Assembly (NCBI GenBank): GCA_947561585.1 | Contig: CANNZV010002457.1 | Location: 33,557-97,556 of the forward strand | Source: Caprella mutica | Lineage: Eukaryota; Arthropoda; Malacostraca; Amphipoda; Caprellidae | Reading direction: 5' to 3' | Length of the DNA: 64,000 bases | Notes under the pieces: generated by a model | The model's input: the letters and a program-made list of their open reading frames with translations, nothing else | The model's database searches: none | Told to the model about the DNA's origin: nothing | Part shown: one piece after another, positions 1 to 11,397 of the stretch | How the letters are laid out: the number at the start of each line of letters is the position of its first letter | Numbering within the stretch: position 1 is the first letter of the stretch | Made by a program: the position numbers and the translations under genes

Positions 1-162
1 TTCTGAAGATGTTAGTATAGTTAATAAGTGTTTACAATAAATAAATAAATACTATCAATTAATTTATAAGACAAATGAAGTCATGTAAATATGGTTAATA
101 TTATCATTTTCATGTCATACTGACAATTGGCTTTAGAATTGTGTTTATTTTATTCTCAACAG

Positions 163-618
163 GTATGGTAATATCATCAAACTTTTGATGCTGGAAAGTT
201 TGGCAAATGGACATCTGACAAATTACACCAGAACCTTCACAGCAGTGCTGAGCAAATACTTTGGACCAATGGGTGACTCTCCTGTCTCTCCTGTCTATCT
301 TCTTGATTTAGTTTCTTCTTCAACCTGTGACCCAGCCATCGTCTCAATTGTCTCTGATGTCCTGAGAGACGAGAGTGACTTTGAGTTACGTTACACTCGT
401 CACATTAGACCCTTCGCTGAAGTACAGAAGAAGTGGCAAACTAGTGTCGTTATTCTGTTTGAGTTTGATAATTTTTTAACACACACCGACTGTGTGAATT
501 TTGGCCAGTTGGTGTCAGTGCTTCAAGATGGAAGTAAAATTAAACTTTATTTCGATCATAGTTACGCCAATTACCAACCACTGATTGGAGAATTCTACAC
601 ACAGCTCAACAATTGCAA
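163..618 (+). CDS. Gene 1, exon (first in window)
   Basis: An acceptor follows a pyrimidine-rich tract (ttattctcaacag); the first base completes a codon from an upstream exon, and the frame then reads open for 151 codons. The donor is AA|GTTAGT, leaving two bases. The reading frame has balanced codon use and a globular composition with Cys near the end. The ATG at 188 lies inside the exon and is not a convincing start, because the frame stays open back to the acceptor. Confidence 0.75.
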
Positions 619-3600
619 GTTAGTTCCTTTTACTGTTATTTATATATCTAATACTTTAATAACTGCATGGAAATTGAAAATATCTTCAAATGTACTGAAA
701 TTTATTTTTTATTATGTTCTTTGAATTTATATTAGAATTTTTAGGTGTCCAGACAGTGCGTCGCAGAACAATTCGTCCACAGACAATTTGTTGCTGATTG
801 GGAATAAAAATGGTAAAAGTGCATTCATTTAGTTAAGGGTAGTTAATTATTTTTTTCAACAAAATAAGTGTTTGGTATCATGCACTTTTACCTAATAATT
901 TACTGTTAGTTAATAATAAAATTACTGATGTATCTATCATGGCTTATTTAATATACTTATACATGGCTTACTTAATATGCATATTAAGTAAGCCATGTAT
1001 CTATCAATAATTAAATTTTTTCTCATAATATTATTTTTGAAAAGGACTTCACAATCATTCCACTCGTTCGACAAGAAAAATTCATCCTAACATATGTATG
1101 TAGGTTTTCATTGATGCTTTAAAAAGAGAATACAATTTAGCTAATTATAAATTTCAACAAAATTCTCGAGGTATCGGAATCCACTAAAGAAGAAAATATA
1201 GGGATATTGATAATCATATCTTAAATATACAAATTATAATTACACATAATTATAATTTATTTTTGAAGGCTGTTGCTCACAATATAAAATTTGAAAAATT
1301 TCTTTAATTTTCATATCACAAATCTGAAATATTGTTCGAGCCGTATGCTTACAGCCGCGCCGCTCTAGCCGCTGATATGCATTCCAATGCTTATGCGTCG
1401 GCTTTAGCTGCTCTACGACCATCAGTTTCACTTGATTAATTAAATCATTAATTCAATAGTGGTTTCCCGTGCAAAATGCACAATAATTACGTGCATAAAT
1501 TTAATTTTTTATTCCTATATTTTCTTTTATTTAAGAACATTACTTATTCTATGAGTTCTTATTCACATCCCACTTTTCCTTTACATTTCTTATAAATCTG
1601 GTAGCAGTAAAGAGTTATTTTCCATCCCGTGACGTCATCAATCTGTGTAGAATGCTGTCGTATACATCATATTTTATAACATTAGATTGGTGTATGAATA
1701 ACTACAAAATACAAACATGAAACGTTATTCAAATAATCACATTGTGAAAAGTAAAATATGTATCTATACATAAATCAGTTCAACAATGATTGAAATAGAA
1801 AAAAATCCATTCATTTAAATTAATTAATATAATTAAGTAAAATTCGTTATTGTTTATTTTGAATATCAAATATAATTTATTCAGAATATTTATCCATATT
1901 TTCACCAGTCAAAATTAATTATCAATTTTATTTTATTTATAATCGTGAAAAATATAATTTATTTTCATTTGAAAAATGATAACCATGCAGCGTAGAATTT
2001 TATTTTTTATTTTTTAATTTTCGTCATTTCTTGAATTTCGAAAAACGGTTAACACAGTTATTTTTGTAGACAATTTTTACCTATTGTAGATGTTTTTTCG
2101 ATCGATTATGGCATTCTTTTTTATTTATTTCGTATGTTACCATGTATTTAGCGATTTGAATAAAATTCCTATGTATTCCATTAAAACTTGAAACTCGAAT
2201 AATTTGAAAACCCGTTTGAATTTCGTAAAACAAATTAAAATCGTTCAGTAGGACCACAGGCCAGAGGTTTCCAGAAAATTTCAGCCCATTCTGTTAGATA
2301 GTCTCTGAAAATATCCTGGAAAGTATGTCGAATTAGTTCCTATATATCACATTATAAATAAAGTGTTAATCATTCGACAGCCCGTTTGAAATTCGGAAAA
2401 TCCTTTCGACACGTTGATTAGTTAAAATTAATTAATTAAATAATTTATATTAATTTATTAATTGATATTGAATGGAAAAGTGCCAAAGATACCTGAATTA
2501 ACAGCAAACTTTGTCTGTTATCACGCTTCACTTATTTACCCTCCAAAAATAAAAGGGAGCTGTAAAAATTACTACATACAAGGCGCAGCGGCTGTGGAGG
2601 CTCGAGCCGCTGGCCTATATAGCGCCTCTTCGGCCGCACGGCCGTACACGCTCCATATGAAAGGGATACATGGGGGTATATCGGATAGCAGTACAAAAGG
2701 AGAGCCGAGCGGCTTCAACCGTTTCAGCCGTCGCATTGGAATTCGACCTTTATTGTTTTCTTCAGTGATTTTATAATTGTAACATTTTATTAGTTATAAT
2801 TTATATATTATTTATAATATACGTATATATATTTACTAGTATTTACTGGTGTTATTTATAATTTTCAATGAATTAAATAATATCATAAATTATATTTCCT
2901 TTATTTTCAATCGGTGACGAATTGCCCGGTGACGAATTATCCTAGAACCAAATTTTATTACAAAATTTTTATATTGATTTTATTTATCAAAAAATATATT
3001 TGTTATCACAGAAAATATTCTTATTCAGAATATATTTTACAATTATCTTTAATACAAAACATTACATTTTTTATGTAACAGTTAGTTTTATGTTTACTTA
3101 CGCTCTAGCGGCGACTGGAATTATCATTAAATTAATAACAAACATTAATATTAGACACATTTAAATATTACTAAATTATATGTTATTAATAAATTAAAAA
3201 TCAAATACACACAATGTATTTATATATATATATATTTTTTTGTCGTTGAATTTTAGATAACTTATATATTTTCTTGTTATTTATTATTTTATTCATTTCT
3301 TTTGCTAATTACAGGTGTAAGGTAACTGCATTCACGGCTTGTGTGACGTCATCTGCACACCTATCCATTGTGATGAGACTTTGGGGAGATGAAAGAGATG
3401 ATTATGATCTGTACATCAGCACTGTGTCTGTCTGTGACGTCAGCTTTGCCACTTTAGAGGAACACAGAGGAAAAATACGTGAGTGAATTAACATGTAGTT
3501 AAATATATAATTATGAAGAATCACAAACATTGAAACATATAATATTCTGAGATAATATTTACTACGACCAATCTTTCTACTACAACCAGACTATCTTTCT

Positions 3601-6600
3601 ACTACTACCAGACTATCTCTCTAGTACGACCAGACAATCTTTCTAGTACACCAAACTATCCCTCAACGACTAGATTATCTCTCTACTGCGACCAGGCTAT
3701 CTCTATTCTACAACCAGACTATTTCTCTTCTACGACCAGGCTATCACTCTTTTAAGATCTGGCTACCTATTTACTACGACCAGACTATCTCTTTACTACG
3801 ACCAGACTATCTCATTGCTACGACCAGACTATCTCTTTACTACAACCTGACTATCTCTCTATTTTGGGTCTAGGCTGATTTTCCAAAAACACATTGACCG
3901 AACCCACATTTGTCGAAAACTAATTTGCCAAAACGGATTCTCCGAATACGTTTTTGCCGAATCCAAAATTGGCCGAAAATGGATTTGCCGAAATACGGAT
4001 TTACCGAAGGACAAATTTTCCGAAAAATTAATTTGACGAAAATCAAATTTAATGTATTTAAAAAGAACATTCTGTTGGACTTTGTAGTTCTCATCATTAT
4101 ATCTTATGCATAAAAAAAATTCTTATATGAATTTGACATTACTATATTGCTATATTCCGCTAATTCCGTATTATTTTGCTAAATTCATATATCTAACTGT
4201 ATATGTTAAATATTAATATGTATATGGCATTACTAATAAAGGATCGATAGAAATCAATGTTTTTAATTGAAATTTTTCTATCCATTCAAGTGACACTATC
4301 GTTGAAGCCTGAGGTATATTGGAAAGATATGAACATAATTATTAGTTATGTTATTCATTACTAACAATTTTATTTTTTAAATGCAATAAATGGAAATATT
4401 AATAATGTCAACTACAACACACTTTATGTATGGAATACTCTTAACAACTGAATAAAAATAAGAATCCTGTGCGTGATTTATTTGGCGTAATTTCATAAAG
4501 AATTCTAGTTTAGTAATCACACAAAGTTGTTTGTATTTTAGTTTATTTAACTCGCCGTGTTTGGGTTAATTTATTTTTAGTAGAGATTTAACATCTGCTT
4601 CAACCATATCGTTGGAGAAAGCAGGCAGAAAGGAAAGTGGCTCCATGAAACAATTCACCTTACAGTTTTTGGCAATGCTTATGAATGCAGAAAAACTATT
4701 CCCTGAATGCAGGTACTTACAAAGGAATGTGATGAAAAAGGATAAAAATACCGGTGACTGCACTCACTGATGGAAGAGGAAAATGAAGAGGTGATACTAA
4801 AATGAAACCTACGATCCTACTTAACACAAAAATCGAATACCTCTTTGTTTAAGAAAATAACCTTAGAGCTATTCTCTAAAAATGAAAGTAGAGTTAAAAA
4901 ATGAGAAGCATGATCATTTGTTTATTTATTTTTAGTTTATACAGCACCTTTTTCTGGTGTATTTTTATCCTAACCCGAGTTGTAGTAGGTTTTCTTTTAA
5001 TGTTTTACTAATTTGCCATCATGAGTAGAGAAAATTTATCGATATCAATTACATATCCATGTAAGGTACCTATTAATTCAATCCAATCAACCAATATACG
5101 ATTGGAAACTATCATGACACGATTTATATATTACTCTATTGTAAATTAGGCAGTAACTCTATTCATTAATGATGAATTTTCCCTGACTTAGGTGCCAGAT
5201 TTAAAATATTAGAAATATTTTCCCTATATCATAAAAGTTATCCTAGTGATTTGATTCAATTAGGTTGTATTATTGCATAGGTATTATATCCTTGTAACTT
5301 TGGAAGCAATCTAAATATGAATACCTGGGTGTATAATCCTATCTCACGAAGATCGCAAAAATCTAGATTAATATGTATAAACTTTAGAAATTATATTTGT
5401 ATGCAAAACAGATATATACACCTTATCGGCTAACAATTTGGTATCAGTGCATCTCTAAATATGAGGAGAAAACTAAATAACTTCATATCAAAAGGCAGTA
5501 AACATGAATTATTCACAAAATAATGAATAAACACGTTAGTAACACACAATCTAGAAGCAAGCCAAACGCTCAAATGAAAGAAATGCAACATGCTCCCAAA
5601 ACTGATTGACTGATACTGACTGAGTAAAGCCTGAAAGTCCTTATAGTAAGAAAATACAAAGAACCATTTTGTGGTACACAGATTAACAGTAACAGTCTGG
5701 TATTGAAATATATAGAATATATTGAAAGAGATAGAATAATAAAAGGATCATTTAGTCATTTTAGTGTGTGATTTTGTTTTTTCGTTTCTTTTCTGTAACT
5801 GTAAGTGTAATTTTAGAGTTTGTTATAAATAAGTCTTTCGGTAAAATCGTCTCTCGGCAAATTTGTTTTTCGGCAAATCCACATTTCGTCGAATCCGTTT
5901 TCGACAAATTTGGGTTACGGCAAATTCGTATTCGGAGAATCTGGTTCGGTGAATTAGGGTTCGGCGAATTAGTTTTCGGAGGATTTGGTTTCGGCAAATT
6001 CGTTTTCAGAAAATTTGCCGGATACATACCAATAAAATCACATTAGCGACTAACCATTTCAATGTCATCAAATTATTCCTTCAATTGAGTGCAATTTACG
6101 ATTTATAGTCGTCACCTGCTTCTCCAATTCATTCGTCTTTTTTATGCAGCTTTGCAAGTATTTGACCTTTATATGCATCAAACTTTTCTCCAAATGATAA
6201 CAAACTATGACCAAACTATATCTCTACTACTACCAGATTATCTCTACTACGACCAGACTATATCTCTGCTATGATTATATATTTCTGGTTAATGCTGCTT
6301 ACTAAATCATTTTATTTCTGGTTACAAGAGGTTAGTTACGCATTTTATTACTGGTTACTAGTGGTTACAAACTCATTTTACATTGCAGGGCTGAAGGTCA
6401 AATACACCGATGACTTTCCCACCAATGGCAGTAATCATGTTACAGAGAAAACCATCCTAACTATAACAGACATACCTACCGATGGTAGAGAGAACGTCTA
6501 CAACATCATCAAATACCTCTGTCCTAAATCAAAACAGTGAGTGATATTCGTAAATTGGAATTATTTTCAATATGTGAAATTATTCCCTGTCATTTAGTTC

Positions 6601-8846
6601 ACACTCAACAACTGGGTCCCGTTACCATTCCAATCATTCCACTCTTTTAAATAATTATCTCTAAAGAACAGAAATATTAAAAAGTTTTTTTCTTTCTCTC
6701 TATCTCTCGCAGTTATTGAATGTAAAAAGATAAATTATATTGCTAATTTTTGGCCATATATCTCTACAATTTACCTTCTGTAGAACATATGTCTGATTAA
6801 AATGGTAAACTATTTATAGGGAATATAATGAAAAAATTGAAATTGTTTTTAATGGAAATAGTTATTGTATCACCTGTCAAATTTCATTATATTTAAATTG
6901 TAAATCATATTTAAGCAGCTTAAATATTTCTTTCTCTCAAACTAATTACTTGATTCTTTGCAGATTCGGGAAAATAGAATTGGTTAATAGTCATTTGACA
7001 GACACTGATGTTAATGAGCTGCTGAAGAAGTTAGAGGAAGAGAAAATAAGAACAGAAACAGGATGGCGAACTAAAGTGAAACAGAGGAGGTGAGTGAGTA
7101 TGGGAATGTTAAGTGAGTGTGAGGCTGGTGAGTGAGTGTGAGGTTTGTGAATGTGTTTTTAGTGGAGTGTCACTCACTGTATATTTTTCTATTTTTCCCT
7201 CTGCCCGGTTTCCGAATACCTGACACTTTTCGTTACTAGCGAACACTCTGTATTACCACTCTGCCATTTGGAAGCAGATCACCTAAAATAGATAATGTGT
7301 AAAGAAATATCTAAATTATTTGATTTTACTTATTAGAAATTGGTGTGAATTGACTAAAATAATGTAGCTAAATTATATCTATTAACCCTTTAATGTAGGT
7401 TGTGCCATACATGGCACATACGAGATATTATGGCTTGAAATGAAATAATTTGTTGTATCACCGAACAATTTAAGATAAAAATGACAAATTAATTATAAAG
7501 AAGATATAACAAGAAAAATCAAAACATAATTGAAATAAGAAGCAGATTTTATTGTTACAAATGACTGGTGAAAGATATAAATTATATTAATATTGCGTAA
7601 CAAGTTCTATTTGAGAAGTCGCTACAAAATGAAAATAATAAAGCTGACAGAGAATTGTATTTAATTTTAACATTTGTGTCAATCACGAATCAATACATCT
7701 CACTTTTATTCACTTACATCTTAACCCAATTGATGTTACTTTGCAGTCTCTCATTCTCACAACTGACATCAATTGTTCAAATATTCAAATTTAGAATAAT
7801 CAATTGCTTAATCTAAATGAAGAGGAAAAGTGAACATGATAATGCCTACCGAAATGGGAAAATTTAAAAGAGCAAGTGACACGAATACCAGAGGTCATGA
7901 TAAATGTCTCGTGATCGGTAGTTCCCATTGTTAGCTGAAACCAAACAAACCTAGCCATTGTTCATTCGAGCAATTTTTCATTCACTCAATTGTTCGTTCG
8001 AATTTTTTTTAAATCAATTGTTTTTCGAGCAAAGGTTATTCGGACAATTGTTTTTGCAGCATTTTCTTTTTTTTACCACGTAGAACCCTTTTATTTACTT
8101 ACCTGTTAACCCAATAAATGCTACTTTGCAGTCTCATCTCACTTTCATTTACTTACATGTTAACCCAATAAATGCTACTTAGCTCTGTCATCTTACTTTT
8201 ATTTTCTTTACCCAATAAATGTTTCTTAGCTTAGTCGTCTCATCTCATTAAGTAAATATTACTTAGCTGTCTCATCATTTTTTTTACTTACAGTGTGAAT
8301 GAAAACAAATCGAAAAACTTGAGAATCTATTTGGTGAGTGAATAAAATTAGCACACATTTCTCTATGTGTTCATCTCAATTGTAATTCTCACAATTTGGT
8401 ATGTAGTTGCATTGGAAATATATTTTGAGATTATACTCTAAAAATTAGTAAAATAATTTTTCACGCAGGCTGATGTGGAAAAGCGAGAAGCTGAACAGCG
8501 AGAAGCCGAACAGCGGAAAATTGAACAGAAAAAATCTAAACAGCAAGAATTGTTTCAGCTAGAAGCTGCACAGCGAAAAGTTTCTCAGCTAGAAGCTGAA
8601 CTCCGAGAAGCTCAAAAGCGAGAAGCTACACAGCGTGAAGCTGTACAGCGAAAAGTTTCTCAGCTAGAAGCTGAACTCCGAGAAGCTCAAAAGCGAGAAG
8701 CTGCACAGCGTGAAGCTGTACAGCGGAAAGTTTCTCAGCTAGAAGCTGTACAGCGAAAAGCTGAACAGAGAGAATCGATATTTTTGAAATCGATATTTTT
8801 TATGGTTGTGACTGGGTTCATGTTTCAATTCATCAGAAACAATTAA
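163..8846 (+). CDS. Gene 1, multi-exon, coiled-coil protein with hydrophobic C-terminus (5' partial)
   Basis: Exons inferred from splice sites and reading phase: 163-618, 745-812, 3315-3478, 6389-6536, 6964-7089, 8294-8333 and 8469-8846 (TAA stop included). Phases agree exactly at every junction except exon 745-812 to 3315-3478: the first leaves one base, the second needs two, so a small exon is probably missed or a donor is misplaced. The N-terminal half is a mixed alpha/beta-looking globular sequence with several Cys, and I recognise no family in it. The last exon encodes a Glu/Lys/Gln/Arg-rich coiled coil with an internal 25-residue repeat, then about 15 hydrophobic residues and a short polar tail, like a tail anchor. 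No start codon is seen; the gene begins upstream of the window. Product and function are unknown. Introns 2 and 3 hold repeats and a foldback element. Confidence 0.7.
745..812 (+). CDS. Gene 1, short exon
   Basis: The acceptor is tttttag|GTG; the first base completes the AAG codon begun by the previous exon. It encodes about 22 polar residues rich in Ser and Asn. The donor TG|GTAAAA leaves one base, which does not fit the exon at 3315. Either an exon lies in 813-3314 or the donor used is different. Confidence 0.5.
813..3314 (+). other. Intron 2 of gene 1: AT-rich, two GC-rich islands
   Basis: Apart from the palindrome at 961-998, this stretch is AT-rich with no convincing exon. Two GC-rich islands (1335-1425 and 2583-2735) stand out and contain loosely inverted CAGCGGCT-type motifs; they may be remains of one transposon. 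A foldback-type end (two CGGTGACGAATT units, then CCTAGAACC) lies at 2911-2949. The missing exon of gene 1 may be hidden here. Confidence 0.4.
961..998. repeat. Perfect 38-bp palindrome
   Basis: The sequence from ACATGGCTTACTT to AAGTAAGCCATGT reads the same on both strands, with no spacer (centre ATGCAT). A further copy of the half-site lies just upstream at 938-955. It sits in an intron of gene 1. Confidence 0.85.
3315..3478 (+). CDS. Gene 1, exon
   Basis: The acceptor is gctaattacag|G; the frame is open for 54 codons, with three Cys in the segment. The donor C|GTGAGT leaves one base, and C plus GG of the exon at 6389 makes an Arg codon, so the join to the next exon is clean. Confidence 0.75.
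3555..3862 (+). repeat. Minisatellite, about 22-bp unit
   Basis: About 13 degenerate copies of a unit like CTACGACCAGACTATCTCT, in the third intron of gene 1. A small second block of the same unit lies at 6206-6268, on the far side of the foldback element at 3866-6022. Confidence 0.8.
3866..6022. mobile_element. Foldback element A (unit like CGGCAAATTTG)
   Basis: The left arm (3866-4045) and right arm (5838-6022) are arrays of degenerate 14-18 bp units in inverted orientation: the left reads TTTGCCGAA-like, the right TTCGGCAAA-like. The left end begins GGGTCTAGG, the complement of the CCTAGAACC-like end of sister elements. The 1.8 kb core has no long ORF, but its stretch at 4605-4710 is clearly related to 43560-43665 in the core of foldback element J, whose arms are quite different. 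It lies inside an intron of gene 1. Confidence 0.75.
6206..6268 (+). repeat. Second block of the CTACGACCAGACTATCT minisatellite
   Basis: Three units of the minisatellite seen at 3555-3862. The two blocks flank foldback element A, which suggests that A inserted into or next to an older array. Confidence 0.7.
6389..6536 (+). CDS. Gene 1, exon
   Basis: The acceptor is tacattgcag|GG; the donor CA|GTGAGT leaves two bases, which pair with the A of the exon at 6964 to make CAA. It encodes a polar segment rich in Thr, Asp and Asn that ends in a Cys-containing stretch. Confidence 0.75.
6964..7089 (+). CDS. Gene 1, exon
   Basis: The acceptor is ttctttgcag|A; the donor AG|GTGAGT leaves two bases. It encodes a Leu/Lys/Glu-rich helical segment that turns basic at its end. 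The donor is followed by a run of GTGAG-like repeats (7090-7165). Confidence 0.75.
7955..8068 (+). repeat. Degenerate repeat array, AATTGTTCGTTCGA-like
   Basis: About seven loose copies of a 14-17 bp unit (TTGTTCATTCGAGCAA-like). Similar in style to the arms of the foldback elements, but I found no matching inverted arm nearby. Confidence 0.4.
8294..8333 (+). CDS. Gene 1, 40-bp micro-exon
   Basis: The acceptor is ttacttacag|T and the donor TTG|GTGAGT. The first base completes an AGT codon from the previous exon, and 13 full codons follow, ending in phase 0, which matches the phase-0 start of the last exon. Length and phase on both sides support it in spite of its size. Confidence 0.65.
8469..8846 (+). 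CDS. Gene 1, last exon: coiled coil and hydrophobic tail
   Basis: The acceptor is tttttcacgcag|GCT; the frame is open to TAA at 8844-8846. It starts with about 100 residues of Glu/Gln/Arg/Lys/Ala-rich heptad-like sequence in which a 25-residue unit (75 bp at DNA level) is repeated two to three times with few changes, then a hydrophobic stretch (about residues 105-120 of the exon) and a short polar C-terminus. This reads as a coiled-coil stalk with a C-terminal membrane segment; membrane anchoring is inferred. Confidence 0.75.
   Translation, partial: ADVEKREAEQREAEQRKIEQKKSKQQELFQLEAAQRKVSQLEAELREAQKREATQREAVQRKVSQLEAELREAQKREAAQREAVQRKVSQLEAVQRKAEQRESIFLKSIFFMVVTGFMFQFIRNN
8560..8765 (+). 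repeat. In-frame 75-bp tandem repeat in gene 1
   Basis: A unit of about 75 bp starting CAGCGAAAAGTTTCTCAG and encoding 25 residues occurs twice nearly unchanged and a third time truncated. It probably grew by unequal exchange, lengthening the coiled coil. Confidence 0.75.
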
Positions 8847-8849
8847 TTC

Positions 8850-9840
8850 TTTGGATGTAAATATTAAATTTAGGTGTTCTTGCTTACTACTAAGTATATT
8901 TTCATATAGAAATAATATTAGTACATATATGTATAGATTATAAGTCATAGCCGTAAGAATTATACCACCAGATGGCATTCATATCACCTTAATTTTCTAT
9001 TAATGCCTACTATCCTGCCACGAGCTTCCATCTGATTAGCAATCAACTTTTGTGTTAATTTTTCCTACCTATTTATATAGTGTCTGAGTTTCGACCTTAC
9101 ACCTAAACTTAAAAAATCTTTGCTCTTAGTATAAGGAGTTAATCTCAAATCGACATTACCCTTTTGGTTGCAAGTTTGGCCAACTCTTCCACTCGGTCTA
9201 GACTAACTAATTGGTCAGACGAATCAAAGTACAAGGTACAAATTACTATACAAGCTATAGAGTTTTGTTCTAAGCTGAATCTCTTCTTTCAAAATTTCAC
9301 TCTCTGTCTTTCTGAAATTTAATTAGAGAAGACTCATGAAACAATAATTGTGTTTTCTACAAAAAAAATCAAGGTTTGATTGTGTTTATAACATTTATAA
9401 AAGTGATATGATAGTTGACCTGGTGGTGCATTAAAACTTAACATTATTTTAATTATCTTTCAAATAAAAATCTGTTTCTCCTAAATCTTTGTTAGACGTG
9501 GACTTACCCTAGCTTCAAATTGACATATGGGTACCATTCAAGTAATGGTACGTCGCTTGATATTTTGAATCACCTAATTTTTGGTAGAATTGGTAACACA
9601 TTAAGTAATCTTTTTTCTTTTCTCTTCCTTCAGAGCCAGAAAATAAAGCAAGGTCTTCAATACCTTTTTGTTTATCGGAATTCCTTTTTACCTATTTCCA
9701 TCGAATCTCTGATATTAAATCCTAACATTTGCTAAAACTAAATTTTCTTTAGGCATTGTTAAATTTTTAGTAATTAACATTAATTCATGTTTAATACATA
9801 TTGGTTTGATTCACAGTGATTTATTTTACATCAATAAATA
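8850..9840. other. AT-rich intergenic DNA after gene 1
   Basis: Contains the 3' flank of gene 1. No ORF here has coding character or fitting splice sites, and I could not identify a clear polyadenylation signal. Confidence 0.5.
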
Positions 9841-10455
9841 TGCGTTTACCTAAATGTTGGAAGAAAGGGAGACAAAAGCCCACTCGACAAAATCCCACCC
9901 CGGCAAAAGCCCATACCAAAAAAAGCCTCTCACCGACAAAAACCAACACCGACAAAACCAACACCGACAAAAGCAACACCGATAAAAGCTCACACCGACG
10001 AAAGCTTATCAATGGTATCATAATATTGTTTAGTCAAACAATTGCAACGTAACAAATTTTGAATATTTCGACCGACATGGACAAGTAATTGTGTTAAACG
10101 AGCTCTGTTTACAGCTAGTACATAACCAGCATAGCATTTTTATTGTTGTCTGATTAGGATGTGATTAATGTAAGTGCGGTTCCATTGAGCATTAAGGAAT
10201 TGCAGCCGGACATTTTTTGAATGGCAATACCTGAATTATGATGCTATTTGTAAAGTTAATTAAAAATGTCTTTTTCTCCCGTGAAGTAGAGTCTTAAATA
10301 GTATTATAGTACATTACAAAATTTCAGTTATTTTGCAGTTATAGGTTTGATGAGAAAATAAAATGAACTCTGTTTCAATGCATTAACAACCATACTAATA
10401 ATTGACTTATTGCACATGTATACAGTATGGGCCACAATTTTTTTCCGCTTTTTCA

Positions 10456-11395
10456 AATACTTGTAATTCTTTAACCAATGAACGAAAAAACTGTATCTTG
10501 GTCTCTTTTTCACTGCCTCTTATTGTACTATTAACTGGCAGAAACATATTTGAACTGATGAACATAGTTTAAGATCAGGTAAGCAAAGAGTGAGGGTGAT
10601 CATTTTGGTCATTGCGCGAAGGTTATTCTTGAGCTAACTCCGTGATTTTACTTACTAAAAGGCATTGAATGAAAGTAAAAAAATTAAGATAGTAGACATT
10701 TTAATACGGGGTGCTTATACTTCTTCCTTGTAAATTATTTGGAAATTTAGTAGCTTCAGTGACATTTTTATCACATTGAAGTTTTCACTAGGAACGTTCG
10801 TTTTTCGCTTGTTCACTGCATTGTTAAGGCCAGCTTCACACTTGCATTTTTAACAACGCGGAAAAAAGCTCTCCTTAAAATGTGTTCACACTTGCGTTTT
10901 TTCATCGCTGAAGTAAAAATTAAATATTTTTTTCCATCAGCGATAAAAAAACGCAAGTGTGAACACATTTTAAAAGAGCTTTTTTTCTGCGCTGTTATGA
11001 ATGTAAGTGTGAAGCGGGCCTTAACCATGCAATAAACAAGCGAAAAACAAATATTCAGAGTGAAAACTTCAGTAAGATCAAAATGTCACTGAAGTTATTC
11101 TATTTCAAATTTGTTTCTAAGGAAGTAATGTAAGCACCCTGTATTAAAATGTCTACCATTATAATTTTTTTCCTTTTATTCAATGCCTTTTAGTAAGTAA
11201 AATCACAGAGTTAGCTCTAAGAATAACCTTCGCGCAATGACCAAAAAAATCACCCTCACTCTTTGCTTACCTGTTCTTAAACTATGTCCATCAGTTCAAA
11301 ATTGTTTTTACCTGTTAATAGTACAATAAGAGGCAGAGAAAAAGAGACCAAAATACAGTTTTGTCTTTCATTGGCTAACGATTAACAAGTATTTA
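10456..11395. repeat. Long near-perfect inverted repeat (0.94 kb palindrome)
   Basis: The left half 10456-10918 and right half 10930-11395 are inverted copies with small differences; for example, AAGCAAAGAGTGAGGGTGAT at 10580 answers ATCACCCTCACTCTTTGCTT at 11250. The centre at about 10826-11025 resembles an independent MITE with ends GGCCAGCTTCACACTTGC and GCAAGTGTGAA..GGGCC next to TTAA on both sides. No ORF of interest. Confidence 0.85.
10824..11027. mobile_element. Small inverted-repeat element at the palindrome centre
   Basis: Ends GGCCAGCTTCACACTTGC / TGTAAGTGTGAAGCGGGCC are inverted copies flanked by TTAA on each side. This may be a TTAA-targeting MITE, or just the innermost part of the larger palindrome. 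Confidence 0.45.
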
Positions 11396-11397
11396 CA

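Noticed and set aside
2462..2776. 104-codon ORF over the GC-rich island in intron 2 of gene 1
   Set aside because: Low-complexity Ala/Ser/Arg stretch, no splice sites in phase with gene 1; probably transposon-derived.
3870..4113. ORFs over the left arm of element A
   Set aside because: They follow the repeated TTGCCGAA unit in both strands.
9816..10052. 78-codon Lys/Thr-rich ORF
   Set aside because: Reads through the left arm of element B; repeat effect.
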